Source: Trogon surrucura
Taxonomy: Eukaryota > Chordata > Aves > Trogoniformes > Trogonidae
NCBI GenBank assembly: GCA_020746105.1
Contig: CM036629.1
Span: forward strand, 1,991,501 to 2,055,500
Direction: 5' to 3'
DNA: 64,000 bases
Shown: positions 1 to 11,837 of the stretch, in pieces
How positions within the stretch are numbered: position 1 is the stretch's first letter
Layout of the letters: each line of letters starts with the position of its first letter
Notes under the pieces: generated by a model
Told to the model about the DNA's origin: nothing
The model's database searches: none
The model's input: only the letters and a program-made list of their open reading frames with translations
Program-made: the position numbers and the translations under genes

Positions 1-3000
1 AAAGAGCCGGACGAGCTCCGAGCGCGGGTTCGACACTCTGACCAGAAGAAGTCCTGCACAGGCTCCAGGAGGACGGGGGTCTCCCCGGGATGCACCCACT
101 GGGCGCCCACCCAACCGGAGTCCGTCACAACCCACGGTGAGACCAACCACAGGACACTGGGAGAGGGGATTTTTCCAAACCGCCTCGCTGACGGTGATAC
201 CTGGGTTGGTGGCACCAAGGAGGTGCCAGCACCCAACTTGTAAGCGCCCCCGAGATACGGGCTGGCCTTTATGTGGTCGCTGTGTCCCCCCCCAAAAGGT
301 GGGGGCTCCGTTCATGCTGATAAGGGCAGAGGATGCAGAACAAACCCAATCCCTGCTCCAGCTGGTCCCAGTGAAACTCCCCGGATGCTTTCACTCCTGC
401 AGTCGTGGCCGTATCCAGCACCCAGAGCACAGTTGCACAAACGATAACATTTCAGCAATGTTTATCCTTCTCCTCCAGGGCGGGATATTTTGTTGGGTTA
501 TTTTTTTTTTTTTTTAAATCTCTTTTCAGAGCCCTAAGGCACATGTTTACTTTTGTGATGAGTGAAGTCTCCAGCGCTGCTGTGGGGGAGCCTCCAGCGC
601 TGGTGTGATATTAAGCATGTGCTTATAAAGGGCTTGGACTAAAAATGGCTTTTCTTTTTCTTTTTGTTGTCTGCTTTTTTTTTTTTTAAAGTAAGGACAT
701 GACACAGCAAAAAATCCCCATCCCTGGGACTGTTGCACGACAGCAGTGCACATAAAATGAGGGTCGTTCCCTGCAACCATCACTTCAGAAAAGAGAAACG
801 AACCTTCAAGCTGGCCCTAAATAACCCCAATACTCGATACTCAGAGTCAATACCAAGCTTTGTGCCTTTTTGGCCAGACGCTGGCCCAACTTGCCTGTCT
901 AAATACGCTGACCTAGTATTCTCCAGGAGAACCAAATCAGCAACCTGAGCAGGGTTTGCTGGACCCTCAAAATCATGCCAAGCCATGTTTAGAAGAGATT
1001 AAGGAGCCAGGTAGACCTGCCAGCATCCCGAGACCCTCTCCCACCACCACCGGTTTGTGCGACCTCGCTCTGAAAGCACGTAGCTCCCCCAAAACCCCTT
1101 TTCCTAATGTCAAGAAACAGATTTAAAAGCCGTAACGCCCAAGTGATGCTGCTTAAACCATCGGATCATAACCAGGGGGAGAACATCCATGCGCGCATCC
1201 AGCTCGCACCAGTAGTGTAACCATGAAAAAAATTAAAAAAAGAAGTAATATTGCAGGTCTGGTGTTTGTTCAAGAACTAACATGGATTAGCAGGGAGAGT
1301 GAACTTAAAGTCCAGTAGCTATTCCTGTTCTATGCTTGGACACCAGTCACACAAAGCTGATGTCCCACCAAGCCCCCCACACCAGACAGGTTGGGATGGG
1401 TGGGTGCTCTCCGTCCATCCCTCCTTCCCAGTTATACCATGGAATATGACTCAACTATTTCATAACAAACACCAGTTGGGTAAAAAAACCAAGGAGAGGG
1501 GGGAGAAAAAAAAAAGCAGCAGCAGCAGCACATGCTTTCTTAAATAATAAACATATAAAAATGTTAATTAATTCATGCTTTTCGACGGAGGACGATGGGA
1601 AAATACTTTCGCACAATGCTGAAATCAACACAGCTTGGGTTTGTTGGGTTTTTTTTTTTTTTTTTATGCCTCTTTGCAGCCAAAGAGCTGCAAAGACCGA
1701 GCGAGACGCGGGGCGCGCACGTTACGCGAGCGCTGCAAGTTGGGGAGAGCCGCTTTCTTCCGCAGGAAAGCATCTTCTGCGCTAACGGGGGACGCCAAAC
1801 GACTTAACGTGCCGTGAACGTCGCTCTAAATGATTCTGCAGCAAACAGAGATACAAGACCCAGATGTTTGATACCGGCCTCTAATTCTGCACGTCCACTA
1901 CCTCCCAGTCGTGCCCGCAAAGCGCAGCAGGGACACGAGAAGCTTTGGGGCACCTGGGAGCATCACCTCTCCAAAGAGGGCACGGGTGACAGCTCAGCCT
2001 TGCAAATTGGGGCAAAAAAAGCACCAAAACAGGCAAATAGAAACTTGGGAGGGTGAAGGGTTTGTGCAGTGGTTGGTTGCTCCTTCGCAGGTGCATGAAA
2101 AGATCCCGTTCAGTGAGGTCTTGGTGTGCATCTGCTCCTTTCAGGACCAAATCTCATTTGTCCTTCTTCAAGGATGTTTTAAGGATACCCGTCTTCCTGG
2201 CCCCTCCCCGGAGGTGAGCCCACCTTGCAGAGGGTCTGCTCGGTCTTGTCTCTGCGTCTGCATTTCCCTTCATCCCGAGCTCCGCTACGGTGCCAGCACC
2301 AGCAATTAAAAGAGGGGCTCGGGCCACCCACCCAGCTGCAGGAGATGTCACACAGCTTGTTTTTTAATTAACGTCTCCTTTCAGATCCTGGAGACCACGG
2401 GTTCGAACCAGTTGGCTGCAGAGGAGCTATGAGCCCAGACTAGCCCTGCTCATCTCTGCCCGAAGCTTGGAAATGAAGAATCCTGGGTCCCTCTCGGACA
2501 CAACATCTGCCCCAGCAAGACCCACAACCCCTTTTCCAAAGCAAGCAGATGGGGAGGGGCAGGCACGGGAGGGCAGAAGCCAACAAATTCCTCTGCCGCC
2601 ACTTGTAATGACTTTATGGTCTAGCCATTCCTGCAGCTCTCCTTTCTGTGGCATTACTCATGCTGCTGCAAGCTTCTGGGCAGAGTTTTGGTGTCAGGCT
2701 TCCCCAGTTGCTTTGCTTTATGTCATGCACGACCAGATTATCCTACCTCCTCCTCTGGAAGAACCCACTAATAGCCGATGAGCTTCTACAGCCTCTACAA
2801 AGGTCTAGTGTTGGTGTTTGGTGACTATCAAGCCTTGGCCCACCCACCAAGTCTGGACCAATGATAAAACTCCTCTGAAATCTGCCTACAAAGCTGCTGA
2901 GTAATAGAGTAGCAAGATCCAATGGTCAGGCTCCAGTTTGTGCTGAAAGCAAGAACAGTGATGAAAAGCCAAAGGAGAAGAGACGAGGAAGCAATGGGCT

Positions 3001-3689
3001 TCCTAGAAACCCGACAGCCACTGTGCACAGGGCTTCTGCAGCGAGGAGGAGGCATTAAGTGGCCTCTGTATTGTGGGGAGATGCTCTGGGATCGTATTGA
3101 AGTGGTCGGCGTTAGACAAAAGCATTATGACAATAAAGTTCTGGGGCCAGAAACTAAATCTGAACAAGAAGTTGGAACGTGCCCAGGAGGGAAAACATGG
3201 CTTGCTGACTCCCAGCTGTTTCAAGAAAGCCACCCTTGCCACCATCCCCAGAGCTCTTCCTCCACCCTCTTGTAGAAATTTCATCCCTCCCAACCCCACC
3301 AACTGACGGCGTCATTCCAGAGCAGAAGAGTCTGGCTTTGCTGCCTCCACCCTTTGTCTGTTCTTCCTACGCTTTGAGTGAGGGCAAGATCCTCCTACAC
3401 GATGCCATGGTGAGCTCTTGCAACACGGAGCTGCCTTCAGGAATGTGGCTACAGCAGCCACAGCAATTTGTGGAGATGGAGCCAGAGCCTTGAACGTGGA
3501 CAGGAAGCCCGTTACCAAGATGCTGAGCTTTGCTTCGCCAAGAAAACCCCTACCGAAATGCACCAGGAGTTTAAACACTCATCTGAGCAGAGATGTGCTC
3601 CTCAGGCAATGTGGCGTGGTTGAAGAAGAGCGGGTTGGAGCATTGCATCACACAACCCAGGACCTGCTGGTCATCCATGGTCATCCTGC
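1..3689. other. Unique non-coding sequence, no gene recognised
   Basis: This stretch holds no open frame that resembles a known protein on either strand and no CR1 repeat. It contains pure T runs at 501-515 (15), 675-687 (13) and 1649-1665 (17), and a short CAG repeat near 1516-1531. A 3' splice-site-like signal sits at 1649-1679, a T17 run followed by TCTTTGCAG, but only weak open sequence follows it. A tRNA B-box look-alike near 2399-2410 has no A box or cloverleaf around it. I read the stretch as intergenic or intronic. Confidence 0.6.
1516..1531. repeat. Short CAG trinucleotide repeat
   Basis: About five copies of CAG/GCA follow an A-rich run. The array is short and lies in no recognised reading frame. 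I read it as a simple sequence repeat. Confidence 0.7.
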
Positions 3690-4409
3690 TGGTGGGCAGC
3701 AGGATGCCCAGGATCCAGCAATGTGCCCTCGTGGCCAAGAAGGCCAATGGCATCCTGGGGTGTATGAGAAGGGGGGTGGTTGGTAGGTCGAGGGAGGTCC
3801 TCCTCCCCCTCTGCTCTGCCCTGGTGAGGCCACATCTGGAATATTGTGTCCAGTTCTGGGCCCCTCAGTTCCAGAAGGACAGGGAACTGCCTGAGAGAGT
3901 CCAGCATAGAGCCACAAAGATGATGGAGGGAGTGGAACATCTCCCTGGTGAGGAAAGGCTGAAGGAGCTGGGTCTCTTTAGCTTGGAGAAGAGGAGGTTT
4001 ATAAATATGTATATTTATAAATATATATATGTATTTATATGTATAATACATATGTATTTATAAATATATATGTGTTTATAAATATGGAAAGGGTGAGTGT
4101 CAGGAGGACAGAGCCAAGGTCTTCTTGGGCATGTCCAGTGACAGGACAAGGAATAACAGGTATAAGCTAGAACATGGGAAGTTCCACCTCAACATGAGGA
4201 GAAACTCCTTCCCTGTGCGGGTGCCGGAGCCCTGGCCCAGGCTGCCCAGAGAGGGTGTGGAGTCTCCTGCTCTGGAGACTTTCCAACCCGCCTGGACGCG
4301 TTCCTGTGGGGCTGCCCTGGGTGACCCTGCTCTGGCAGGCGGGGTGTGATTGAATGATCTTTCGGGGTCCCTTCCAACCTCCAACATTCTGTGATTCTGC
4401 AATTCTGTG
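3690..4409 (+). mobile_element. CR1 LINE fragment, 5'-truncated, 3' end intact
   Basis: This is the 3' part of a CR1 non-LTR retrotransposon on the plus strand. The first ~300 bases still encode the end of the CR1 ORF2 (reverse transcriptase) protein without a stop, including recognisable pieces such as [29 protein letters not shown] and [10 protein letters not shown]. The 3' untranslated part follows, with the usual 'GCTGCCCAGAGAGG...GTGGAGTCTCCT' block, and the element ends near 4409 in ATTCTGTG-type repeats. CR1 copies normally lack the 5' end and this one does. The start is approximate, set where similarity to the coding part begins. An AT microsatellite at 3998-4086 interrupts the element and replaces a short internal segment. 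The copy cannot move by itself. Confidence 0.95.
3998..4086. repeat. AT-rich microsatellite inside CR1
   Basis: About 89 bp consist almost only of A and T, built from irregular TATAAATATATATG-type units. The tract lies between the CR1 coding part and its 3' untranslated part. Other copies in this window carry a short TACAAATATATC-like motif at the same place, so the tract probably grew from CR1's own sequence. Confidence 0.9.
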
Positions 4410-6415
4410 GCCTCTATCCTCAAGACAGGAGCTCCAGAGGCCAGACCTGACCTCAGATGCACCATCCTCCCACCCAGCCTCCTCCTCCCCGTCTCCAGAG
4501 AGGCCTTCTTGAGGGACATTTCTGGCAACGACTCCCTTCTCACCATATGTGGCAGAGCCCTGATAAGGGGGTGCAGCCCCAGTTGTTGACCCCAGCTTCC
4601 AGTCAGGGTGATCCACCGAGCAGTGGGTCTCCCAGGCGGCCCCATTGTGCTTCCAAAACACGAGTCCCTGTGAAATCCCTGATAACCAACAAGTGTCTCC
4701 AGCTATAACACAGGCAAGAGCCAGAAAAACCGCCGGCATCAAAGACTAGATCCATACATCCAGTCAGGCGGGACAGCAGGGGGGAAGAAATGGCCCCCAA
4801 AATTGGGCAGAAAACTGTCACACTGCATTCCTGGGAGCGGAGTTTTGTTGACACCACTTCTGCCAAGGGGAGAGGGATGAGCGGACGAGCAGAGGCCACC
4901 GAGACAGTACAGAGGGTCACCAGGAAAAATGCAGATGCCATAAACGGCAGCCGTGCAAGCAAAGGACGCGGTGGGAAACGCTCCCAAACGGCTTCAGAAG
5001 CAAAGCTCCAGACAAAAGTAAACATGAAGGAATGGCTCCAGCCCCTTCTCATAACGCTGCCGAGATCTGCCCCGAGCATCTCCAACAACTGCCTCAGTGG
5101 GGGCCGGGAGAGGAAAGCAACTGAACCGAGAACCAGCCAGATCGAGTCACCTTCCCCGGCCCCCTGACAGAGCAGCAGCCACAGAAACATTTTCTTTAGG
5201 TATTCATCCCCCTTTGGAAGCTGGAAAACCCTATTTTCCCTCTCCCACACCAGGGTTTGTCGCCCTCCATCACCTAAGAGAGCAGCTTGTTGCTACAGAG
5301 CTGCTGACAGAGGTTGGTTGGAAGGCGACCAGCGTGTGCTGGAGGAACGCTCAGGGAAGTTGTACATTTCTTTTTGCACAATTATAGTGCAGCCGGGGAG
5401 ACGTCAATGCCCAGGCAAAACCAGCACAGACTAGTAAACCAACGGGGATTTGCTGCTCATCCCAAGGCCTGTCGAGAAGCCCCATTCCCGAGGAGAAAGG
5501 TGACTTTTCCAACACAAGCTCAGCGCTTCGCTAACCCCGACACCCAGTAACTCATCCCAGTCTCAGGCGGCAAAATAAAGGATTTTCTTTGTTCGTTGCG
5601 AATTCCAGTGAAACTGGAACTCCGATGTTAGCTCAGTGCAAAGATTTGAGGTTCCAAGAGGTGAAAAACTGGGGGGAAAAATTTATTTCAGGGTGAACCC
5701 AGTATCCCATCCCGACCAGATCCATCCCAATTGTGGCATTTTGGCCTTTTCAAAGGAAACCAGGGGAGCTCCCATTCCCACATGGGAATTTGAAATGTTC
5801 CAGGTATTTCAGGATGCGTTTCCCTTTGGTGCAGGGTCCATGCAGCACTCGCTGATGTGTCCTTCCTTCTCCCTTCTCCAAAAACCATTCTAGCCAAAAT
5901 TTCCCTCGGCTGTCTCCCATGTCTTAACTCCTGCCGTTCGGGCACAATAATATCCTCCAGGCAGCCGGAGAGATGCAATCTTAGAAAAATATCAGAGAGA
6001 ACACCTCAATTATCATTGCCAGCCTCTAAGATCTATTTATTTGCAGTAAAAGGGACGCCGATGCCACACAGACCCAGCTTTGCACAGCACTTAAGCCCAG
6101 CCATAACACTAAATGGTGGAGTCAGCACAGCCAACAACGACGGGCTTAGAGCTCCGTGGGCGCCAGGGCATCAATATTTTGGGAAAAGCCACCTCTTCTG
6201 GCCCCAAAAAAGACCTGCACAGCATTAAAAACCATTGCAACTCTCCCTAACCACCACGCCCTGGGAAACAAGTTGCCCTCCCCGGGTAGAAAATGCCACC
6301 ATCCAGGCAGGTGCTGAGGAGCTGGTTCCCAACAAGGCATCGTCCCTGCATCTCGGCGCGCATCCCATCACCACCTGATAGATCCTGGAGGGGCTCACGC
6401 CTCGGAGGAAAACCA

Positions 6416-6453
6416 CCTCTGAGCATTTTCAAAACCTCCGAGCATTTTCAAGA
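6416..6453. repeat. 19-bp direct tandem duplication
   Basis: Two adjacent copies of a 19-bp unit (core GAGCATTTTCAA) differ at two positions. It looks like a local slippage duplication and is not part of a larger array. Confidence 0.8.
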
Positions 6454-6485
6454 CCCAAGCTCCGTGCTCAGCCCTCCCCTGCCTC

Positions 6486-6503
6486 TTTTTTTTTTTTTTT
6501 TTT
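6486..6503. repeat. T18 homopolymer
   Basis: A pure run of 18 T precedes CCCGGCGG. There is no retroposon body next to it. Confidence 0.9.
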
Positions 6504-8039
6504 CCCGGCGGCTTCCTAACGAACGCTCCCGTTAAAAATAAAGGAAACGGCATCAAAAAGGAGCGCGTTAAAATCGCTTTAAGGGCCTGACTTTAACCGA
6601 CACCTACAGTTATGACACGTTTTGCCAGAGCGTGAATCACACAGGGATTATCGGCCAACACGGGCGATTTCCATTCTGCAGCCGGGAGTAGCTCGAGTCT
6701 GCTGAGCTCTTTGTTGAGAGCTTGGCACGATGCGCTTGGCTCTCCTCCCACCGGTGGTATAATTTCACTTAAAAGCCCTCGACTATTGTAGCCCTCCAAG
6801 GGAGGGGGAAAAGGGAGGGGAGGGAAAAAGGCATTCTTTGTGGCTGGCCCAAGCTGTAAAACAGAAATCTTCCAGCAGAAAGTGGAGAAAATGCGTCTTT
6901 CGAAGACATGTGTCTTCGCTTGCCGACCGTAGGAGGGAGAGGAGTTTAGCTGTTGGCTTCTTAGCCACCAAAGCGAGAGGAATTTGATGATTTCTTAAGT
7001 GGCATCTTGGCCCGTTCAGTTTTAGGAGCTTTCAGATCCATCTGGACCTGATGCAGAAGTCACTTTTCCCTCCGCACACGATCCCAAAAAGCCGCTCTCC
7101 TCCAAGTACACCCAAACTTTCCAGGTCTTCTCCTCGCTCCGGCGCTCGCCCACATCCATACTTCTCCAGCAGATCCTCCCCGTCTCCCTGCCAGCTTGGA
7201 CCGAGCTCGCGGGAGAAAGCCGGCCAAAAAAAGCCATTTCTGGGGTATTTTTTAAAGGTTTGGTTTGGAATTTTTGCTCCTTTTTGACACACACAACAGC
7301 AACGCCGCCGAGGAAGAACCCGCCGCCTGAGACCAGCGCTAGGTCAGAACATTTGATTTCTAATAAAAACACAGTTATTTTCCAATTTCACAAAGGAAAC
7401 GAAAATTTAAAGTTTGGACAGACGAGGCGTTTTCACTTACAAATCCCACCTAACCTGGTCTGTTCCCTCCTGTGAAAATAGGACACGTCCCACCACGAAG
7501 GGCAACATCTGTATAAAAAATTTCAGGTCTAGATGGGCTCTGAGTCCTCTGGGAAGCCTGGAACAAGTTTGCATCCTCTGCTGCCCGGTTATTTTATTCC
7601 TAATAAATATCGCCCCCCTCTCAAGCCCTCCTCCCTTGCAAGGAGCCATAAGGACCCACAGCCCTAAAGCGACTCCTCAGCCTTCCGAAGCAGCAGCCAA
7701 ATCCCAGGGCGCTGCCCCAATCTGCTTTATTTTTTCCAGATATAAAGATGATTTGAACCATACAAAGACGAGACGTTCACGCCGCCCCGGCATCCGGCCG
7801 CTGCCGCATTGTCATCTCGTTTAGGGCATCGACCGCCGGCAGCTGGAAAATCCCACCCCTCCCTTTTTTTCCCTTTTTCTTTTCCCCCCAGGGGCAAAAC
7901 AGTCCCAGAAATACCACCTAGGAAATATTTGGGAAAAACCAAACTATTTGTCTGCTGGGACACATCTGCCTGCCCCATCTGCGGACAAGGCGAAGGGTTT
8001 CTAAGCTGCCAAGGGTGAAGCAGGGAGAGGCAAAAACCG

Positions 8040-8281
8040 ACCCCAAAGGGCAGGTACCTCGGCGGAGCTCCCGAGCATCGTTCGGCGGCGGCCGCCTGCC
8101 AAACCCCTCCTTCCGAATCAATCTGCTACCGCCGAATTTTCTAACAGCCCGCGGCTCCGCTGTCTCACCTGAGCATCTCCAGCCTCCGCCGCTGTTTCCA
8201 GTCCCACCTGCTCCAGTTTCCCCCCTTCCCCGCCCCAGCTCCTCTGCCCCGAAGGCTTCGGCAACCAGTCGAGGCACGCGG
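8040..8281. promoter_or_regulatory. CpG-island-like block
   Basis: About 240 bp have roughly 60% GC and about 22 CpG by hand count, an observed/expected ratio near 1. This meets the usual CpG-island thresholds, although the block is short. It contains a CGGCGGCGGCCGCC cluster at its left end and pyrimidine-rich sequence at its right. No gene start is recognisable beside it. A promoter, an enhancer or a GC-rich neutral block are all possible. Confidence 0.45.
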
Positions 8282-8707
8282 GATGTTTTTTCTTTTTTTT
8301 TCTTGTTTGTTATTTTTATTTTAGCAGCCTGACACATGCCAAACCTGCGAAAGGAGCTTGATAAACCCAAGGTCAGGAAGGAATTTCAGCTCAGCTTAAT
8401 TGCTAGGAGGCAATTCGGGAGCCGCAACGCACCCAGACCGGCAATACGAAGAAGCGAGACAGATCGTGCAGGAGCAGATCGGTAGAAGCTACAGAAAATA
8501 TACAGGGATTAGGTAGATTTTCTTTTTGTTTGGGTTGTTGGGGTTTTTTTTTTTGGAAACCACGTGTTCTGCCAGGCTTTCTCGGAGGCAAACATTTTTG
8601 TACGGCAGCCAGCCTTGCCAGCCTCAAGCGTGCAAAAGCCCTGAGTCAGATTTCCAAAGGCAAAGCGATATCGACTTAAAAATAATCGGACCAAAAAAAA
8701 AAACAAC

Positions 8708-8763
8708 TTTTTTTTTTTTTTTCCCCCTATTCTACTCTCTTGCTCTTGCAACTTTTTTTTTTT
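8708..8763. repeat. Paired T homopolymers
   Basis: Two T runs, 8708-8722 (15) and 8753-8763 (11), are separated by a pyrimidine-rich spacer, giving a largely pyrimidine stretch of about 56 bp. Confidence 0.85.
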
Positions 8764-9239
8764 CCGGGTCTCCACTTACATCATTCTTACTCAAAGTGAC
8801 CCCACGAACCTCTGTGAACCCCCTGCTTCTGGCAATTGGGGTTTCCAGAGACTCAGTGAGTCCGGCAGGATTCGGGGTTCTGCTGCCAAGGATGGGGGAG
8901 CCACAGTTCTGCACCCGGGGCTGGAGGGGAATCCTCCTCTGGAACGGTCCCGCCAGCACCTATCGCAACCGCGGCCTCCGTGCCAATGCCTACAGCCGGG
9001 AATAAATCCCTTTCCCCGCTTTCGGCTGCTGGATCCGACACTTGGGCCAGAAATCTGGCCGGTGGGTTCGAGCCCGTCGTGCCTCGGCCGCCGCCTCTCG
9101 CGCTGCCCTCCCTTCCAAGAAAAATGGAAACAGGAGACGGAGGAACTTTCCTACGCTGCATCCAGCTTTGCCCGCTGCCAGATTATCATCATGATATTAT
9201 ATTAACGTGCAAATCATGATTGCTCGCAATAAAAAACAG

Positions 9240-9269
9240 AAAAAAAAAAAGAAGAACGCACGCGCGCGC
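9240..9269. repeat. A run followed by alternating CG tract
   Basis: A short A run leads into alternating purine-pyrimidine sequence at 9256-9269 (ACGCACGCGCGCGC), which can adopt Z-DNA in principle. No coding context is seen. Confidence 0.6.
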
Positions 9270-9608
9270 CAGCGAGGAGCAGAGCAGAAAGCGCCTGAGC
9301 TCCAGCTCAGCCTTTGGCAGCAACAGCAAAGCACAAACCGGATCGTGATGGTGTTACGGAACGGTCCCGCGCAGGATTTGGCCCCTCAAAAACATTTTTA
9401 GCAGCCAAAAGTCCCCTTTCCCCCACTGCCTTGTGTGAGTTTTGCCCAAAGCGGCTCCCCGAGCCCCACACGAGATGCATCGTGTCGGGCGTCTTCGCGT
9501 CGGGCTCATCAGAGCTTTGCTCCAGCGACACGGGCAAGAAGGGAGATGTGAGGTGGGCTTATTCGATTTGGTTTGGGGGGGATCATAGAACAAGTTGAAT
9601 CAGATTTC

Positions 9609-9636
9609 TTTTTTTTTTTTCTTTTTTTTTTTTTTT
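9609..9636. repeat. T12-C-T15 homopolymer
   Basis: Twelve T, one C and fifteen T make a 28-bp pyrimidine tract. No repeat element is attached. In one frame it encodes a meaningless poly-phenylalanine stretch in a long open frame. Confidence 0.9.
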
Positions 9637-9889
9637 GCTTTCGAAGACATGATAATCTCCAAGCCGATCCCCTTCAAAAAGCAGCGGTAGCCTCAGGAGG
9701 CAGGATTTCCACCCATAAACCTCTCATTTCAAGCGCTTATAGGTTCAATCCCCTGACTTCTAGGTTTCCACACGAAAAAATCCAACAGCAGCAAACTCCA
9801 CATCCCCACTGGCATTCATACAGGACTTCCTTCCCTCTGATGATCCCAAAGCCCGAGGGATTGATGCTGATTTGCAAACCGTTGAGGGC

Positions 9890-10085
9890 ACAGCCCCGCG
9901 CGACCGTGGGTTGGTCGGGGAGGCAGCCTGGGCCCCCAGCTGGATGCGTTATTTGGGGCGGGGAGCGCTGGGGATGCGGAGGGAGGACGAAGGGGGTGGC
10001 AGGAGCGTGGCGGCTGCCTCCCAGCCTCGCCGAGAGCCGCGGAGGAGCGCAGGCTCCGCGGCGGCGGAGTCCCCGCCGACGTGAA
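9890..10085. promoter_or_regulatory. CpG-island-like block with G-quadruplex motif
   Basis: About 195 bp are very GC-rich, with roughly 22 CpG by hand count (observed/expected near 1). The left part, 9955-9983, has four G runs of three or more separated by loops of 1, 6 and 7 bases, a canonical G-quadruplex pattern on the plus strand. The right part holds a perfect hairpin at 10054-10069, a 6-bp stem CTCCGC/GCGGAG with loop GGCG. A 281-codon open frame crosses the block, but its residues look like translated low-complexity sequence. A promoter or enhancer role is plausible but unproven. Confidence 0.45.
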
Positions 10086-11804
10086 ATGAAGATGCCGGGT
10101 GGATTTCTGTGGTTTGGAGGAGCAGTGGAACTGAAATTGGGTCCCGAGCTGAGACTGCAGCTATTTTCCAGAGCGATTTTCAAGCAGTATCGGTTCCACC
10201 CTGAGAAGCGAAGGCTTTCCACAAATGCCCTGACTTGCAACTCGCCAAAAATGCCAGTTTATCTCCTGAAAGCATCTGCACAGTGTCAGAAGATGGGGAT
10301 ACACGTGGGCTGGGGAGGAACAGAACGGACAGGGCTGCCTGAGAATTCAGATAAAACAAAGAACAAAACCCCCTCAGGACTGCTTTGGGCAAAGCAATGC
10401 TGCAGATCCTGTCCTTAAACTGATACCCTTCTTTTTATTTTCTCATCCATCACATCACCATCGAACCCGAGGAGCTGGTACTGGGAAAGGCAAAGTAGAG
10501 AAATCGCTCTGAGGACCCACCTCAGGACCTCAGAGAAGCAAAGCATGGCCTGGGCACCCCAGCTTTGTGTCCCGCTGGCCCCGGGTAGGTTGTGCATTCG
10601 TGCGTATGTCAAAATACCCACCCGCCCTTGGACACTTCGATATGTGCAAGAAACTCGGCAACGCCGCACGCCACCTTCCTTCGGCTCCGCGAGGCGCAGC
10701 CTAAGCGAGCTCCAGGAAAATCCAAACAAGGTAATTGGGAGCAGATTTGGCCCTTAGCACTTCTTGTACACAAAACGCTTCGGAAACTAATTAAAGCACC
10801 ATCTCCAAGGCGGTGCCGTTGCGCATCCAGAATGCCACGGAGGCGCTGGCGAGTGCCTCCACCTGGGGATGGGGAAAGCATCAAGAAACTCAAACCGAGC
10901 GCGATGGAGCTGCTACCTCCGATGTCCCCAACATCTCGTCACCTTCAGAGGCAGGAGCTGGATTTACGAGGTGTCGGAGAGAGGATGTGACTTGCAAAGG
11001 ATCATCCGTTCCGCCCCCTCCCCGAAGAACCAGGCTGTGTGTTTTAAACCAAGCTTGAGTGGAAGGGAAGCCTGGCTTTCTGCTGGTGGGCAGCTGGGCT
11101 GGGAAGAACCAGTCACACCAGTACAGCGCTACTGGGGAGAAAGCAATGCTGCAGCAAGGCGCCAGGGCAGAGCTCATGCCTCTGTTGCACACACCAGAGC
11201 TCCTCAAACTACAAAATATTCTGATATATCAGAAGAGGGACCTGCACCAGAACCCTCTTTTGCAGGAATGGTCGGAGAGAGCTGTGAGCTGGAGCGACCC
11301 AGGGATTGCTCTGGGGCGCTGCCAGCTTTTCGATGGCCCTTATGTTTGTTCATATTTTCATTCAAGCAATGGAAACGGAAAAACGGGTCCTTTCCTGAAA
11401 AGCTGCCTTCAAATGGGAGGCAGCAAAACCTGAAGCTGTAGGAGTTGAGGAAAGCACCATTGAGGGGCAGAAAATGAGGTGCTGCCAAGCCAGAAGGATG
11501 GGGAGAGCAGGGGCAGCCCCATGCTGGTGCTTTGTGAGAGCTCCCTGTGGGGGGGTTGCGAAAAAAACCAAGACATCTGGAAGACAATATGCATTTACGA
11601 CATGATGCATCTCAAATGCAGGGAAAACATCTCACCTCTGCGCTGGTACAAGACACCCAGGAAGGAGGAGCAGCCTCCAGCCACCACCCTCATCTCATCC
11701 ACATCCCTCCAAGCAATTCACAGGGACACCCAGCAGCTCATTTCCTCCAATTTCTGGTGAGGAAACATCTCCTTAGCTCCTTCTTCTCCTCTCTTTCCAT
11801 TTCC

Positions 11805-11837
11805 AAAGTCTCTACAAAGTCCCTACAAAGTCTCTAC
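11805..11837. repeat. 11-bp tandem repeat, three units
   Basis: Three adjacent copies of AAAGTCTCTAC; the middle copy has one T-to-C change. The array ends in a partial AAA-TAC unit. Confidence 0.85.

Larger units (their letters stand above)
4410..8039. other. Unique non-coding sequence, no gene recognised
   Basis: No protein family is recognisable. A minus-strand open frame of 215 codons (4603-5250) overlaps the CR1 3' flank and has no known domain. The block contains a near-perfect 19-bp tandem duplication at 6416-6453 and a T18 run at 6486-6503. The remainder is ordinary mixed-composition sequence. Confidence 0.6.

Noticed and set aside
2399..2410. GGTTCGAACC, a tRNA B-box-like motif (similar strings near 9065 and 9739)
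   Set aside because: No A box at the right distance and no cloverleaf could be drawn around any of them.
4603..5250. 215-codon minus-strand open frame
   Set aside because: No recognisable domain, several overlapping alternative frames, and no promoter or splice context.
9573..10418. 281-codon plus-strand open frame, the longest in the window
   Set aside because: It opens with poly-Phe from the T tracts and crosses a GC-rich block with few stops. The residues show no domain and have Arg/Gly/Pro-rich low-complexity composition.
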